64,000 nt of DNA, from assembly GCF_944324615.1 (NCBI RefSeq), contig NZ_CALUWY010000006.1:26833-90832 (forward strand), in the 5' to 3' direction. Source of the stretch: an uncultured Mailhella sp. (GTDB lineage Bacteria > Desulfobacterota > Desulfovibrionia > Desulfovibrionales > Desulfovibrionaceae). Of this stretch, positions 8,945 to 17,388 are shown piece by piece (within the stretch, counting starts at the first letter, position 1; the number at the start of each line of letters is the position of its first letter). The position numbers and the translations under genes are program-made. Under the pieces are notes generated by a model that saw only the letters and a program-made list of their open reading frames with translations, searched no databases and was not told where the DNA came from.

Positions 8945-9274
8945 TCATTTCTCCTTCCGGGGCAGAGGGGCCATGGGCAGGCGGAGAAGCCCGTTTGCGT
9001 CGTCGCGCGCCGTGATGTCCGCCATGGCCTCGATGTCCCGGGCCAGAGCGCGCAGTCTTTCCCTGTTGATGGCATAGTGCATGTGGTAGCCGCGCCGTTC
9101 CCCGGAAAGAAGTCCGGCTTCTTTCAGGATTCTGATATGCTGGGATACCGCGCTTTCACTGACGCCGAGGCTGCGCGCCAGTGCGGAGACGCAGAAATTG
9201 TGTTCGAGCAGCAGCCTGATGAGACGGCGGCGGGTTTCGTCGGCCAGAGCGCGATAGAGGGGGGCGTTGTCCAT
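8945..9274 (-). CDS. ArsR/SmtB-family winged-helix repressor
   Basis: A 109-residue regulator with the winged-helix core (LYRALADETRRRLIRLLLEHN, then SALARSLGVSESAVSQHIRILKEAG and a wing). I start it at the ATG at 9274, which has an AAGGAAGAG ribosome-binding site. The classic arsenic-sensing Cys-x-Cys of ArsR is absent: only one cysteine (HNFCVSAL) sits near that helix, so the inducer may not be arsenite. It leads an operon with the two half-permeases, whose expression it presumably represses. Confidence 0.88.
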   Translation of the reverse strand: MDNAPLYRALADETRRRLIRLLLEHNFCVSALARSLGVSESAVSQHIRILKEAGLLSGERRGYHMHYAINRERLRALARDIEAMADITARDDANGLLRLPMAPLPRKEK

Positions 9275-9356
9275 GCTCTTCCTTTGCCGCAGGCGGCGGT
9301 GCGTTCCGTTTTTTTCGCCGGAGAAGGGCAGGCCGGTGCGGGAATGAAATCTGATG

Positions 9357-9368
9357 AAGTAATGACTT
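9357..9368. promoter_or_regulatory. Candidate ArsR-type operator
   Basis: AAGT-N4-ACTT is a small inverted repeat overlapping the -10 end of the arsR promoter. ArsR/SmtB repressors bind imperfect inverted repeats in this position, so autoregulation is plausible. The arms are short, so this is tentative. Confidence 0.35.
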
Positions 9369-9395
9369 AAATAAACCGACGCCATGTTCTGTCAA
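9367..9395 (-). promoter_or_regulatory. Promoter of the arsR-permease operon
   Basis: Reading the minus strand, TTGACA (9395-9390) is followed after 16 bases by TATTTA (9373-9368), about 95 bases before the arsR ATG. The -35 hexamer is a perfect sigma-70 match; the -10 is fair. Confidence 0.5.
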
Positions 9396-9475
9396 GCGGA
9401 AGGGCCGCCGGGAAGAAGCGCCGGAAAAGGCGCCCGCGGCGGACCTTCCGGGCACGGCGTGCTTCCCTGAGGGCG

Positions 9476-9505
9476 TTGACAGAAAAACGCCATGGCGGGC
9501 ATGAT
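9476..9505 (+). promoter_or_regulatory. Possible promoter of the ubiD-ubiX operon
   Basis: TTGACA at 9476-9481 followed by CATGAT at 9500-9505 with an 18-base spacer. The -35 is perfect and the -10 matches four of six consensus bases. Confidence 0.4.
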
Positions 9506-9708
9506 GACAGAACACTCGTATGGATGCAGAAGGGGCGGGAGTGCGTGCAGGCTGAAGAAGGCCGCGTTTTGTGAGGCGGCTTTCGGGCGATGGTGCCGAG
9601 CTGCGCGCCGGAAGAGAGAAAACGCCCTTCATCCTGCCGGGCGCATTTCTTCGCGCACGGCAGAACATGGGATATTCCCGCCTTCGGGCGGAGACGGAGG
9701 AATGCGAC

Positions 9709-11181
9709 ATGCAGCAGAAGGTCAACGATCTGCGCAGTGCGCTTGAGCTGCTGCGCTCCATGCCGGGGCAGCTTGTTTCCACGGATGTGGAGGTGGATCC
9801 GGAGGCGGAACTTTCCGGCATATACCGGTATGTCGGCGCGGGCGGCACGGTGAAGCGGCCCACGAAGGAAGGTCCGGCCATGCTTTTTGAAAACATCAAG
9901 GGGCATCCGGGGGCGCGTGTGGCCATAGGGCTCATGGCAAGCCGCCGGCGCGTGGCCGCGCTTCTCGGCACAAGGGCGGAGGATCTGGGAAAAAGGCTCT
10001 GGGCCTGTGTGGATGCTCCCCTGCCGCCTGTTTTTGAACCGGGGCCTGCCCCCTGTCAGGAAGTGGTGCACCGGGCCTCTGAGGAAGGCTTCGACCTGAA
10101 CCGCCTGGTGCCTGCTCCCACCAATACGCCGCAGGATGCCGGGCCCTACATCACGCTCGGCATGTGCTATGCCGCGCATCCCGATACCGGCCGCTGGGAT
10201 GTGACCATACACAGGCTCTGCATCCAGAGCAGAGACACGCTGTCCATTTTCTTCACGCCCGGCGCGCGGCATATCGGGGCCATGGCGGAACGGGCGGAGC
10301 AGCTCGGCAGAACGCTCCCCATTTCCATAAGCATAGGGGTGGATCCGGCCATTGCCATCAGTTCCTGCTTTGAGCCGCCCACCACGCCCCTGGGCTACGA
10401 CGAACTGGCCGTGGCCGGAGCCCTGCGCGGGGAGCCGGTGCGCCTCTGCCCCTGCGTGAGCGTGGACTGCCGCGCCATTGCTCTGGCCGAATACGTCATT
10501 GAGGGCGAAGTGCTGCCTCATGTGCGCATTCAGGAAGATCAGAACCGCCGTACCGGCTATGCCATGCCGGAATTTCCCGGCTATACCGGCCCGGCAAGCC
10601 CCGACTGCTGGTGCATCAGGGTGAAGGCCGTCACCCACAGAAAGAATCCCATCATGCAGACCTGCATAGGCCCCAGCGAGGAACATGTTTCCATGGCGGG
10701 CATTCCCACGGAGGCGAGCATTTACGGCATGGTGGAACGCGCCATGCCCGGGCGCCTGCTCAACGTGTACTGCGCCTCGGCCGGCGGCGGAAAGTATATG
10801 GCCGTCCTGCAGTTCTGCAAGCGTTCCGCCAGCGACGAGGGCCGTCAGCGTCAGGCCGCGCTTCTGGCTTTTTCGGCCTTCAGCGAGCTCAAACATGTGT
10901 TTCTGGTGGATGAGGATGTGGACTGCTTCGACATGAACGACGTGCTCTGGGCCATGAACACCCGTTTTCAGGGGGACAGGGACATCATCACCATTCCCGG
11001 CGTGCGCTGTCATCCGCTGGATCCGTCCAATGATCCGGCGTATTCCCCCAGCATTCAGAATCACGGCATTGCCTGCAAGACCATTTTCGACTGCACCGTG
11101 CCCTTTGCCCTGAAGAGCAGATTCGTGCGCGCCGCATTCATGGAAACCGATCCTTCGCGCTGGCTGGGAGGGGAGAAGTAG
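9709..11181 (+). CDS. UbiD-family prenyl-FMN-dependent (de)carboxylase
   Basis: A 490-residue UbiD-family enzyme. Visible family elements are VTIHRLCIQSRDTLSIFF in the prenyl-FMN/metal-binding region, CFEPPTTPLGYDELAVAGAL, and the C-terminal LVDEDVDCFDMNDVLWAMNTR. I start it at the ATG at 9709, eight bases after a GGAGG; longer frames upstream look non-coding. Such enzymes reversibly decarboxylate aromatic or unsaturated acids; the substrate cannot be read from sequence. The ubiX gene follows with no spacer, so cofactor and apoenzyme are made together. The pair stands alone, without quinone-synthesis genes, which favours a catabolic or detoxifying role. Confidence 0.92.
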   Translation: MQQKVNDLRSALELLRSMPGQLVSTDVEVDPEAELSGIYRYVGAGGTVKRPTKEGPAMLFENIKGHPGARVAIGLMASRRRVAALLGTRAEDLGKRLWACVDAPLPPVFEPGPAPCQEVVHRASEEGFDLNRLVPAPTNTPQDAGPYITLGMCYAAHPDTGRWDVTIHRLCIQSRDTLSIFFTPGARHIGAMAERAEQLGRTLPISISIGVDPAIAISSCFEPPTTPLGYDELAVAGALRGEPVRLCPCVSVDCRAIALAEYVIEGEVLPHVRIQEDQNRRTGYAMPEFPGYTGPASPDCWCIRVKAVTHRKNPIMQTCIGPSEEHVSMAGIPTEASIYGMVERAMPGRLLNVYCASAGGGKYMAVLQFCKRSASDEGRQRQAALLAFSAFSELKHVFLVDEDVDCFDMNDVLWAMNTRFQGDRDIITIPGVRCHPLDPSNDPAYSPSIQNHGIACKTIFDCTVPFALKSRFVRAAFMETDPSRWLGGEK

Positions 11182-11766
11182 ATGTCCGTACATCAGAAGC
11201 GCAGGCGGCTGATCATAGCCGCCACCGGAGCGAGCGGTTCCCCCCTGCTTCTGGAGTGCCTGCGCATGGTGAAGGCTCATCCGGACTGGGAAAGCTGCCT
11301 TGTCATGAGCCGGGGGGCGAAGCTGACCCTCGGCTATGAAACCGATCTTGCCGTGGAAGACGTGTACCGCATGGCCGATACCGTGCTTGAACCTGAGGAC
11401 ATCGACGCCGCCCCCGCCAGCGGAAGCTTTTCCACGGCCGGCATGCTGGTGGTGCCCTGCAGCATGAAGACGGTGGCCGGCATTGCCTCCGGCTATGCCG
11501 ACACCCTTATCCTGCGTGCGGCGGACGTGACCATCAAGGAACAGCGCCCCCTGGTGCTGGCGGCAAGGGAAGCTCCGCTGAGTGCCGTGCACCTGCGCAA
11601 TCTCTATGAACTTTCCCGTCTGCCGGGGGTGCGCATCGTGCCGCCCGTGCTCACCTATTACCACAGGCCGCAGAGCGTGCAGGATATGACGCATCACTGC
11701 GCCTGCCGTCTGCTTCAGCCTTTCGGCATCGAGGTGGAGGACATGTTCCGCTGGGGAGAAGCGTAG
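11182..11766 (+). CDS. ubiX: UbiX-family flavin prenyltransferase
   Basis: A 194-residue flavoprotein starting right after the ubiD-family stop codon. It shows the FMN-binding ATGASGSP motif at the N-terminus and the conserved PCSMKTVAGIASGYADTLI and RPLVLAAREAPLS segments. UbiX joins dimethylallyl phosphate to reduced FMN to make prenyl-FMN, the cofactor the upstream UbiD protein needs. Length and motifs are complete. Two convergent terminators follow. Confidence 0.93.
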   Translation: MSVHQKRRRLIIAATGASGSPLLLECLRMVKAHPDWESCLVMSRGAKLTLGYETDLAVEDVYRMADTVLEPEDIDAAPASGSFSTAGMLVVPCSMKTVAGIASGYADTLILRAADVTIKEQRPLVLAAREAPLSAVHLRNLYELSRLPGVRIVPPVLTYYHRPQSVQDMTHHCACRLLQPFGIEVEDMFRWGEA

Positions 11767-11793
11767 AGGCCGGGGCTTTTCCGGCGAAGCCTG

Positions 11794-11831
11794 AAAAAAG
11801 CATCGCCCGGGGCAGGCGGACCCGGGCGATG
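11794..11831 (-). terminator. Terminator of the DUF1538-PII operon
   Basis: An 11-bp perfect stem CATCGCCCGGG / CCCGGGCGATG followed on the minus strand by a run of six T residues, about 50 bases after the stop of the PII-like gene. Confidence 0.75.
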
Positions 11832-11848
11832 TCTTTGCAGGGAGAAGG

Positions 11849-11879
11849 AACGTGGAGCCATGCTCCACGTTTTTTTTTG
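11849..11879 (+). terminator. Terminator of the ubiD-ubiX operon
   Basis: A 10-bp stem AACGTGGAGC / GCTCCACGTT with a 3-base loop, running directly into a T tract on the plus strand. It lies between the converging ubiX and PII-like genes, next to the oppositely oriented terminator. Confidence 0.85.
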
Positions 11880-12584
11880 TTATGCGCCGGTTCCGTTCTT
11901 TTTCTGACCCAGCGTTTCAAAGCTTTCCACAGGCATGCGGAAGGCGATGCCGGAACCGGGTTCGGCGTCTTTGAATTCCGAACGTATGCTTTCCATGATG
12001 TGCGCGCTTTTGCCCCGGGAGCTGAGTATCATGACCAGTTCCTTTTCAGGAACGATGGTGATGCCGAAGAAGGTGGCGTCGTCGGGGCGGGCCGTGCCGC
12101 GCGCGTGGATGACGGTGCCGCCCGTGGCTCCGGCGCGGCGTGCCGCGTCCATGACCTGATCGGCGCCGCCGCTGTTGACGATGACGGAGAGAAGTTCGTA
12201 GCCGGAAAGTTCCGGGCTGCTTTCGGACATGGGTTCCTCCTGAATATGGGAAAAGGCTGCGCCTGAAGCGTGGTGGCGGAAAATGTCGAGCACGTTGAGC
12301 GTGAACATGATGCCCCGGGCTCTGGCGAGTCCGGGAGCGTTGCGGATCGCATCCATGACGGGCTGCACGAGATGCGCGGGCAGAATGCAGTAGAGCAGTT
12401 CCTTTTCCACGTCGTCCAGGCCGAGGAGGCGGAGCCACCGGCTTTCGGCCGTGCCGCGCCCGAGGATGACGGTGCCGCCGGAGGCCCCGGCCTTTCTGGC
12501 CGCGGCCATGGCTTCGTCGCACCTGTGTTTTTCTATGACGGTGACGAGCAGTTTGCCCGTGCTGTTGCTGGAAGTGGTGTTCAT
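11880..12584 (-). CDS. Tandem PII-like (GlnB-fold) signalling protein
   Basis: A 234-residue protein made of two PII-like domains, about residues 8-100 and 125-230. Each has a hydrophobic first strand (LLVTVIEKH; LLSVIVNSG), then a helix and the glycine-rich GASGGTVILGRG or GATGGTVIHARG. Classic PII T-loop residues for uridylylation are not obvious. I start it at the ATG at 12584, which overlaps the DUF1538 stop (ATGA). The association suggests it gates or senses for the neighbouring membrane protein in response to a nucleotide, as PII proteins do for AmtB. Ligand unknown. Confidence 0.85.
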   Translation of the reverse strand: MNTTSSNSTGKLLVTVIEKHRCDEAMAAARKAGASGGTVILGRGTAESRWLRLLGLDDVEKELLYCILPAHLVQPVMDAIRNAPGLARARGIMFTLNVLDIFRHHASGAAFSHIQEEPMSESSPELSGYELLSVIVNSGGADQVMDAARRAGATGGTVIHARGTARPDDATFFGITIVPEKELVMILSSRGKSAHIMESIRSEFKDAEPGSGIAFRMPVESFETLGQKKNGTGA

Positions 12585-14035
12585 GAGCGGTCCCCCGTCT
12601 TGCATCTGAAAACAATGCCCAGAAGCTGAATGGCGATGAGCGGCGTCATGGCGATCATGGCGATGCAGCCGAAGGCGTCCACGGCGGGATTGCCGCCCAC
12701 GCCCTTGGATACGCCGAGCATGAAGGCGAGGATGAAGGTTGAGGCCATGGGGCCCGAGGCCACGCCGCCGGAGTCGAAGGCGATGGCCGTGAACATGCGC
12801 GGGCAGAGGCGCATGAGCAGCATGGCCGCTGCGTATCCCGGAATGAGGAAATACCAGAGGCTGGTACCCGTCATCACCCGGTACATGGCGATGCCCACGG
12901 CAAGGGAAACGCCTGCGGAAAGGGCGATCAGCATGAGTGTACGGCGTATGGCGCCGCCGGAAACCTGTTCCACCTGTTCGGTGAGAATCCATACGGCAGG
13001 TTCCGCACATACCACCACGGCGCCCAGCACCAGGGCCACGGGAATGAGCAGAAAGCGGTTTTCCGGGGCGGAGAGAAGAGCGCCGAGGGCGTCGCCCGCA
13101 GGCATGAAGCCGCCCTTCACGCCGAGGAAGAACAGAATGACGCCGAAGAAGGTATACAGCAGGCCCATGACCATGCGCAGGGTCTGTCTGCGGGAAAGCC
13201 GGATGAGAAACAGGCGGAAGAGGACAAAGAGCGCGGCCAGAGGCCCGAGGGCCATGGCCACTTCGTGGGTGACTTCCGGCAGCAGGTGGAGAAAATGCTC
13301 CGCAAGGCCTTCCTGTGCGGCCTGCATGGCGGAGGCCTGTTCCGGCATGGCCGGGGCGGCGAAGAGACCGAGCATGAGCACGGCAAGGATGGGGCCCACG
13401 GAGGCCAGGCCTACGAAGCCGAAGCTGTCGTCACCGGCATGACTGCCGCCGCGCACGGCGGCCACACCCACGCCGAGAGCCATGATGAAGGGCACGGTCA
13501 TGGGGCCTGTGGTGGCGCCGCCCGCATCGAAGCCTATGCCCAGAAAAAGATCGGGCACAAGAAACGCGCAGAGGAACACCAGAGCGTAGCAGAGAAAGAG
13601 CAGCAGTTTGAGCGGGAGCTGAAAAATGATGCGCCCCATGGCCACGGCCACGAAAAAGCCCACACCCGCCGCGATGATGCACACAAGCGCCATGGGGGCG
13701 ATGACCGGGGCCACCCCCGTGACTTGGGCGGCGAGCACCTGCACGTCGGGTTCGGCCACGGTGATGATGAAGCCCACCACGAAGCCCACGGCCAGTATGA
13801 GGGCGAGGTTTCTTTTGCCGGTAAGAGTGGAGCCCACCTTCTGACCCACGGGCAGAACGCCGATGTCTGCGCCCACAAGGAAAAGCCCGAGGCCGATGAT
13901 GAACAGTACGGCTCCCACGAGGAATTTCGGCAGATCGTCGCCCAGCGGCGCGACAGTCAGATGAAGCAGGAGCACCAGAATGACCACCGGAATCACCGAG
14001 ATCACGGACTCCCTGCATTTCTCGATAAAGAGCAT
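12581..14035 (-). CDS. DUF1538 membrane protein with internal duplication
   Basis: A 484-residue polytopic membrane protein of the DUF1538 family. The sequence is an internal duplication: AEPDVQVLAAQV pairs with AEPAVWILTEQV, and FDAGGATTGPMTVPFI pairs with FDSGGVASGPMASTFI. The paired GPM-containing loops look like re-entrant or substrate-binding elements of a transporter. The substrate is unknown. The gene overlaps the tandem PII-like gene by 4 bases, so both the membrane protein and its likely regulator are duplicated. Confidence 0.87.
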   Translation of the reverse strand: MLFIEKCRESVISVIPVVILVLLLHLTVAPLGDDLPKFLVGAVLFIIGLGLFLVGADIGVLPVGQKVGSTLTGKRNLALILAVGFVVGFIITVAEPDVQVLAAQVTGVAPVIAPMALVCIIAAGVGFFVAVAMGRIIFQLPLKLLLFLCYALVFLCAFLVPDLFLGIGFDAGGATTGPMTVPFIMALGVGVAAVRGGSHAGDDSFGFVGLASVGPILAVLMLGLFAAPAMPEQASAMQAAQEGLAEHFLHLLPEVTHEVAMALGPLAALFVLFRLFLIRLSRRQTLRMVMGLLYTFFGVILFFLGVKGGFMPAGDALGALLSAPENRFLLIPVALVLGAVVVCAEPAVWILTEQVEQVSGGAIRRTLMLIALSAGVSLAVGIAMYRVMTGTSLWYFLIPGYAAAMLLMRLCPRMFTAIAFDSGGVASGPMASTFILAFMLGVSKGVGGNPAVDAFGCIAMIAMTPLIAIQLLGIVFRCKTGDRS

Positions 14036-14313
14036 GAGTATCCTTTATGCAATGTAACAAGTTGGCAACATGCCGGAAGTCCGGCTCTACGCAAAGAACA
14101 TAAAGACATATAACCTATATAAAAACATGAAGACGACATTTTCTGCGACATGCTGCACAGAAAAAGAGACTTTCTGCATGGTGCCGCTTTGCAGGAGGGC
14201 CGTTTTCATGGGGAATGGCATAAACATCAGACACACGCTTTTTCATGCGGGCGAAAAAGCGCGGTGGGCGCGTTTTGCGCCTTCTGCGAAAAAGTCATGC
14301 CTCAAGTGTGATA

Positions 14314-15078
14314 TTAAGAAAAAAAGAAGCGGTAGACAAGGGTGGAAAGCAATAAAGAAAGCGTCACATAAAGAAAATTTCTGACCATGCGGGCGCCTAT
14401 GCGGATGGCGAGGCGCGTGCCGAGCTGATTGCCGAGTATGTTGGCCACGGCAAGGGGCACGCCGAGGCCGAAGAGCGTGACGCCGCCCGTGGCGAACACG
14501 GCGAAGGCGCCCGCGTTGGAGGCGAGGTTGAAGACCTTGGCCGTAGCCGAGGCGCGCACCAGCCCCATGCGGAGCAGAAGGTGCTGGGCAATGATGAAGA
14601 AACTGCCCGTGCCCGGGCCGAAAAAGCCGTCGTAGGCGCCGATGAGAAGCCCCATGAGGATCACTCTGGTCCAGAGGCCCTTTTCGGGCAGATCGCCCTC
14701 TCCGGAGACGAGTCTTCCGGAAAACAGGGAGATGACCATGCCCACGGGCAGAAGGAAGATGAGCACCTTGCCCAGAAGGTCGCTCGGAACGTGCATGGCA
14801 AGGCCCGAACCGATCATGCCGCCGGCAAAGGCCGAGAGAAAGCCCGCCGGAGCGATGCGCATGACCACGAGATGATTGCGGGCAAAGGTCCAGAGCGAGG
14901 TGAGCGAACCCAGGGTGCTGGCGAATTTTCCCGTACCGAGGGCCGCGTGCGGGGGAATGCCGCAGAGCAGCATGGCGGGGGTGGAAATAAGCCCGCCCCC
15001 TCCGGCCACGGAGTCCACGAAACCGGCGAGAAAGAAGAACAGGCAGAGGATCAGAAGAACGGCAAGGGAAGTTTCCAC
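14314..15078 (-). CDS. TSUP-family sulfite/organosulfonate exporter-like permease
   Basis: A 254-residue membrane protein of the TauE/SafE (TSUP) family. It has the duplicated glycine-rich motif: GFVDSVAGGGGLISTPAMLL near the N-terminus and GAYDGFFGPGTGSFFIIA in the middle. I chose a GTG start at 15078 with AAGG eight bases upstream; no ATG fits better and the frame upstream looks non-coding. The family moves sulfite, sulfoacetate and other sulfur oxyanions. It faces a divergently transcribed AraC-type regulator 210 bases away, which may control it. Confidence 0.85.
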   Translation of the reverse strand: METSLAVLLILCLFFFLAGFVDSVAGGGGLISTPAMLLCGIPPHAALGTGKFASTLGSLTSLWTFARNHLVVMRIAPAGFLSAFAGGMIGSGLAMHVPSDLLGKVLIFLLPVGMVISLFSGRLVSGEGDLPEKGLWTRVILMGLLIGAYDGFFGPGTGSFFIIAQHLLLRMGLVRASATAKVFNLASNAGAFAVFATGGVTLFGLGVPLAVANILGNQLGTRLAIRIGARMVRNFLYVTLSLLLSTLVYRFFFS

Positions 15079-15288
15079 GGTAAAGGCCTTGTTTGAGGTT
15101 GCGAAGCGTTTTGTTTGTAGACGAAACGGCCGCGTTTGTCGAAATGGACTTCGGGAGGCGATGGTGAGAGAATCAGGCAAGAAAAAGAGGGAAATGGATA
15201 TGGGGAAAGGCGGGTTTCCGGCATAGGATGAAGTCATGAACGGGCCGGGGCGGGATGCCGCCGGAGGAAGGCCCGGCAAGGAGGCCGT

Positions 15289-16200
15289 ATGGGAGAGTGG
15301 GAACGCATCAACAATGCCCTGAAGGAAAAGGCGCTTCGCCACATGCCGGAACTGGGAGTGCGGGAGACGGCCGTTCCCGGCCTTTCCATCTCCCATCGTC
15401 TTGCCCACGACGTTCTGGAAAACAGTCTGTACAGGCCCTGCATAGGGGTGATGCTTCAGGGCCGGAAGAAGTCCATCATCGGCATGGAGGAATATGTGTA
15501 CGGCGAAGGCCAGTGCCTGGTGGTGGGCGTGGACGTGCCGAGTTCCTTCTATGTGGTGGACGGCACAGAGGAGGCCCCGTTCCTCTGCCTTGCTCTGGAG
15601 GTGGACAGCTTCCGGCTCACAAGGCTTGCGGCCGAAGTGCCGCCCGTGCAGACGTCCTCCGCCGGAGCATGCCTGCGCGGTGTTTCCGTGGACAGGGTGG
15701 AGGTGCCCGTGCTCGACGCCTTTTCCCGTCTGATGGATCTTCTGGACAAGCCGGAGCACATTTCCCTGTTCGCACCCATCATCATCAAGGAAATCTACTA
15801 CCGCATGCTTCTGGGGCCGCAGGGGGAATTTCTGCGGAGTTTCCATACCATGGGTTCCCAGAGCACGCAGATAGCCCAGGCCGTGACGTGGCTGCGCGAC
15901 AATTTCCGCGCACCGTTGCAGGTGGAGGAACTGGCAAGGCGCGTGAACATGGCCACGTCCACCTTCCACCGTCATTTCAAGGAAGTGACGAGCCTGAGTC
16001 CCCTGCAGTTTCACAAGAGACTGCGTCTTTTCGAGGCGCAGCGCCTCATGCTTGCCGAAAGGGTGGACGCCGCGAGTGCGGGGCTTGCCGTGGGCTACGA
16101 GAGTCCCACCCAGTTCAACCGTGAATACAAGCGCCTTTTCGGGGAACCGCCGCACAGGAACATCACGCGGCTGAAGAACGCCTCTTCCGGCAGGGCGTGA
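15289..16200 (+). CDS. AraC-family transcriptional regulator
   Basis: A 303-residue regulator. The N-terminal half (about residues 25-175) matches the AraC-type ligand-sensing N-terminal domain (RPCIGVMLQGRKKSIIG). The C-terminal part (about 200-295) carries two helix-turn-helix units (VEELARRVNMATSTFHRHF and SAGLAVGYESPTQFNREYKRLFG). The inducer is unknown. It is divergent from the TSUP transporter gene, the obvious candidate target. It ends three bases from the convergent gpsA gene, with no visible terminator between them. Confidence 0.9.
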   Translation: MGEWERINNALKEKALRHMPELGVRETAVPGLSISHRLAHDVLENSLYRPCIGVMLQGRKKSIIGMEEYVYGEGQCLVVGVDVPSSFYVVDGTEEAPFLCLALEVDSFRLTRLAAEVPPVQTSSAGACLRGVSVDRVEVPVLDAFSRLMDLLDKPEHISLFAPIIIKEIYYRMLLGPQGEFLRSFHTMGSQSTQIAQAVTWLRDNFRAPLQVEELARRVNMATSTFHRHFKEVTSLSPLQFHKRLRLFEAQRLMLAERVDAASAGLAVGYESPTQFNREYKRLFGEPPHRNITRLKNASSGRA

Positions 16201-16203
16201 GGA

Positions 16204-17211
16204 TTATTCTTCCCTGAGGGGGCGTTCCATGAGTTCCCGCACGGCGTCCTTCGGCGAGGCTCCTTCGTGCAGGATGCGGCATACCGCCTCGGTCACGGGG
16301 GCGCTGATGCGGAATCCGGCGGCAAGTTCCCTTGCCGCGCCCGCCGTCTTCACGCCCTCGGCCACCATGCCCAGGGAGGCGACGATGTCTTCCAGCCTTT
16401 CCCCGCGGCCCAGGCGTTCGCCCACCTGACGGTTGCGGGAAAGGCGGCCCGTACAGGTGAGCACCAGATCTCCCAGACCGGAAAGTCCCATGAAGGTGAG
16501 GGGCGTCGCTCCCATGGCCGCGCCCAGACGGCTGAGTTCCGCAAGCCCGCGGGTGATGAGCGCCGCGCCTGCATTGGAGGAAAAGCCCAGCCCCGTGCAG
16601 ACCCCGGCGGCAATGGCCATGACGTTCTTGAGCGCTCCGCCCATTTCCACACCCGTGACGTCGGTGCTGGAATAGCAGCGGAAGAAGGGCGTGGAAAAAA
16701 GCGCCCGGAGCCTGCTTCCCCTGTCCTCGTCCCGGCAGCCCAGCACCACGGCGGTGGGCTGACCGTCCATGACTTCCGCGGCAAAGGACGGCCCGGAAAT
16801 CACGGCATAGTGCGATGCAGGAAGGGGCAGTTCCTCTTCCAGCACCCGGCTCATGGGCAGACAGGTGCCGTTTTCCAGCCCCTTGGAGGCGTTCACCACG
16901 GTGATGTCTTCGGGAAGATAGGCCTTCACGCTCCTGATCCAGGTGCGCTGATGCTGGCAGGGCACGGCAAGAACGAGCGTGCCGCAGCGGCTGAGCGCCG
17001 AGATATCCGTCGTTGCTCTTACGGCCGCATGCACTTTTTTCCCGGGAAGATAGCGCGGGTTCTCATGGCGTTCGTTGATGGCGAGGGCCACGTTTTCGTC
17101 GCGCAGAACAAGGGTGGTGTCGTGCCCGGCCACGGCCAGTACATGGGCCAGCGCCGTGCCCCAGCTTCCGCCGCCGGCTACGGCGACGCGGGAAAAAGTG
17201 CCTGTGGTCAT
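16204..17211 (-). CDS. gpsA: GpsA, NAD(P)+-dependent glycerol-3-phosphate dehydrogenase
   Basis: A 335-residue cytoplasmic enzyme that reduces dihydroxyacetone phosphate to sn-glycerol 3-phosphate for phospholipid synthesis. The N-terminal Rossmann motif VAVAGGGSWGTALAHVLA, the NASKGLE segment, SGPSFAAEV and the substrate-binding SSNAGAALITRGLAEL are all present. Length is normal for the family. It is transcribed alone; the cysE terminator lies upstream and it converges with the AraC-type gene. Confidence 0.96.
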   Translation of the reverse strand: MTTGTFSRVAVAGGGSWGTALAHVLAVAGHDTTLVLRDENVALAINERHENPRYLPGKKVHAAVRATTDISALSRCGTLVLAVPCQHQRTWIRSVKAYLPEDITVVNASKGLENGTCLPMSRVLEEELPLPASHYAVISGPSFAAEVMDGQPTAVVLGCRDEDRGSRLRALFSTPFFRCYSSTDVTGVEMGGALKNVMAIAAGVCTGLGFSSNAGAALITRGLAELSRLGAAMGATPLTFMGLSGLGDLVLTCTGRLSRNRQVGERLGRGERLEDIVASLGMVAEGVKTAGAARELAAGFRISAPVTEAVCRILHEGASPKDAVRELMERPLREE

Positions 17212-17335
17212 CGTGCTTCCTTTGCGTTCTGATCTTTTTTCGGAAAGGACGGCCCCTTTTCCCCCGCACGGGGAGAGGGCGCGCTCTGCAGGTCTTTCCT
17301 CCGTTATGCCCGAAGAATATGACGGGAGCGTGGCA

Positions 17336-17366
17336 GAAAAAAAGGAAGCTCCCGAAGGAGCTTCCT
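17336..17366 (-). terminator. Terminator of the cysK-cysE operon
   Basis: A 10-bp perfect stem AGGAAGCTCC / GGAGCTTCCT with a CGAA tetraloop and a T run on the minus strand, about 22 bases after the cysE stop. Confidence 0.85.
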
Positions 17367-17388
17367 CTGTCGTTGTGCCGGTACGGCG

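Larger units (their letters stand above)
9275..9708. other. Divergent intergenic region arsR / ubiD
   Basis: About 430 bases with no supported gene. It holds the arsR promoter and candidate operator near 9357-9395 and a possible ubiD promoter near 9476-9505, leaving a ubiD leader of roughly 190 bases. Open frames across it on either strand lack the look of coding sequence. Confidence 0.55.

Noticed and set aside
9367..11868. An 833-codon open frame on the minus strand
   Set aside because: It covers the ubiD-ubiX pair and the arsR promoter region in antisense; no motif or sensible start supports it.
11880..13010. A longer version of the PII-like protein with 142 extra N-terminal residues
   Set aside because: The extra part overlaps the DUF1538 gene in another frame and is Arg/His-rich. 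The ATG at 12584 gives two clean PII-like domains.
14314..16155. A possible 613-residue fusion ending in the TSUP permease
   Set aside because: The upstream two thirds are antisense to the AraC-type regulator and look non-coding; the permease starts at the GTG at 15078.
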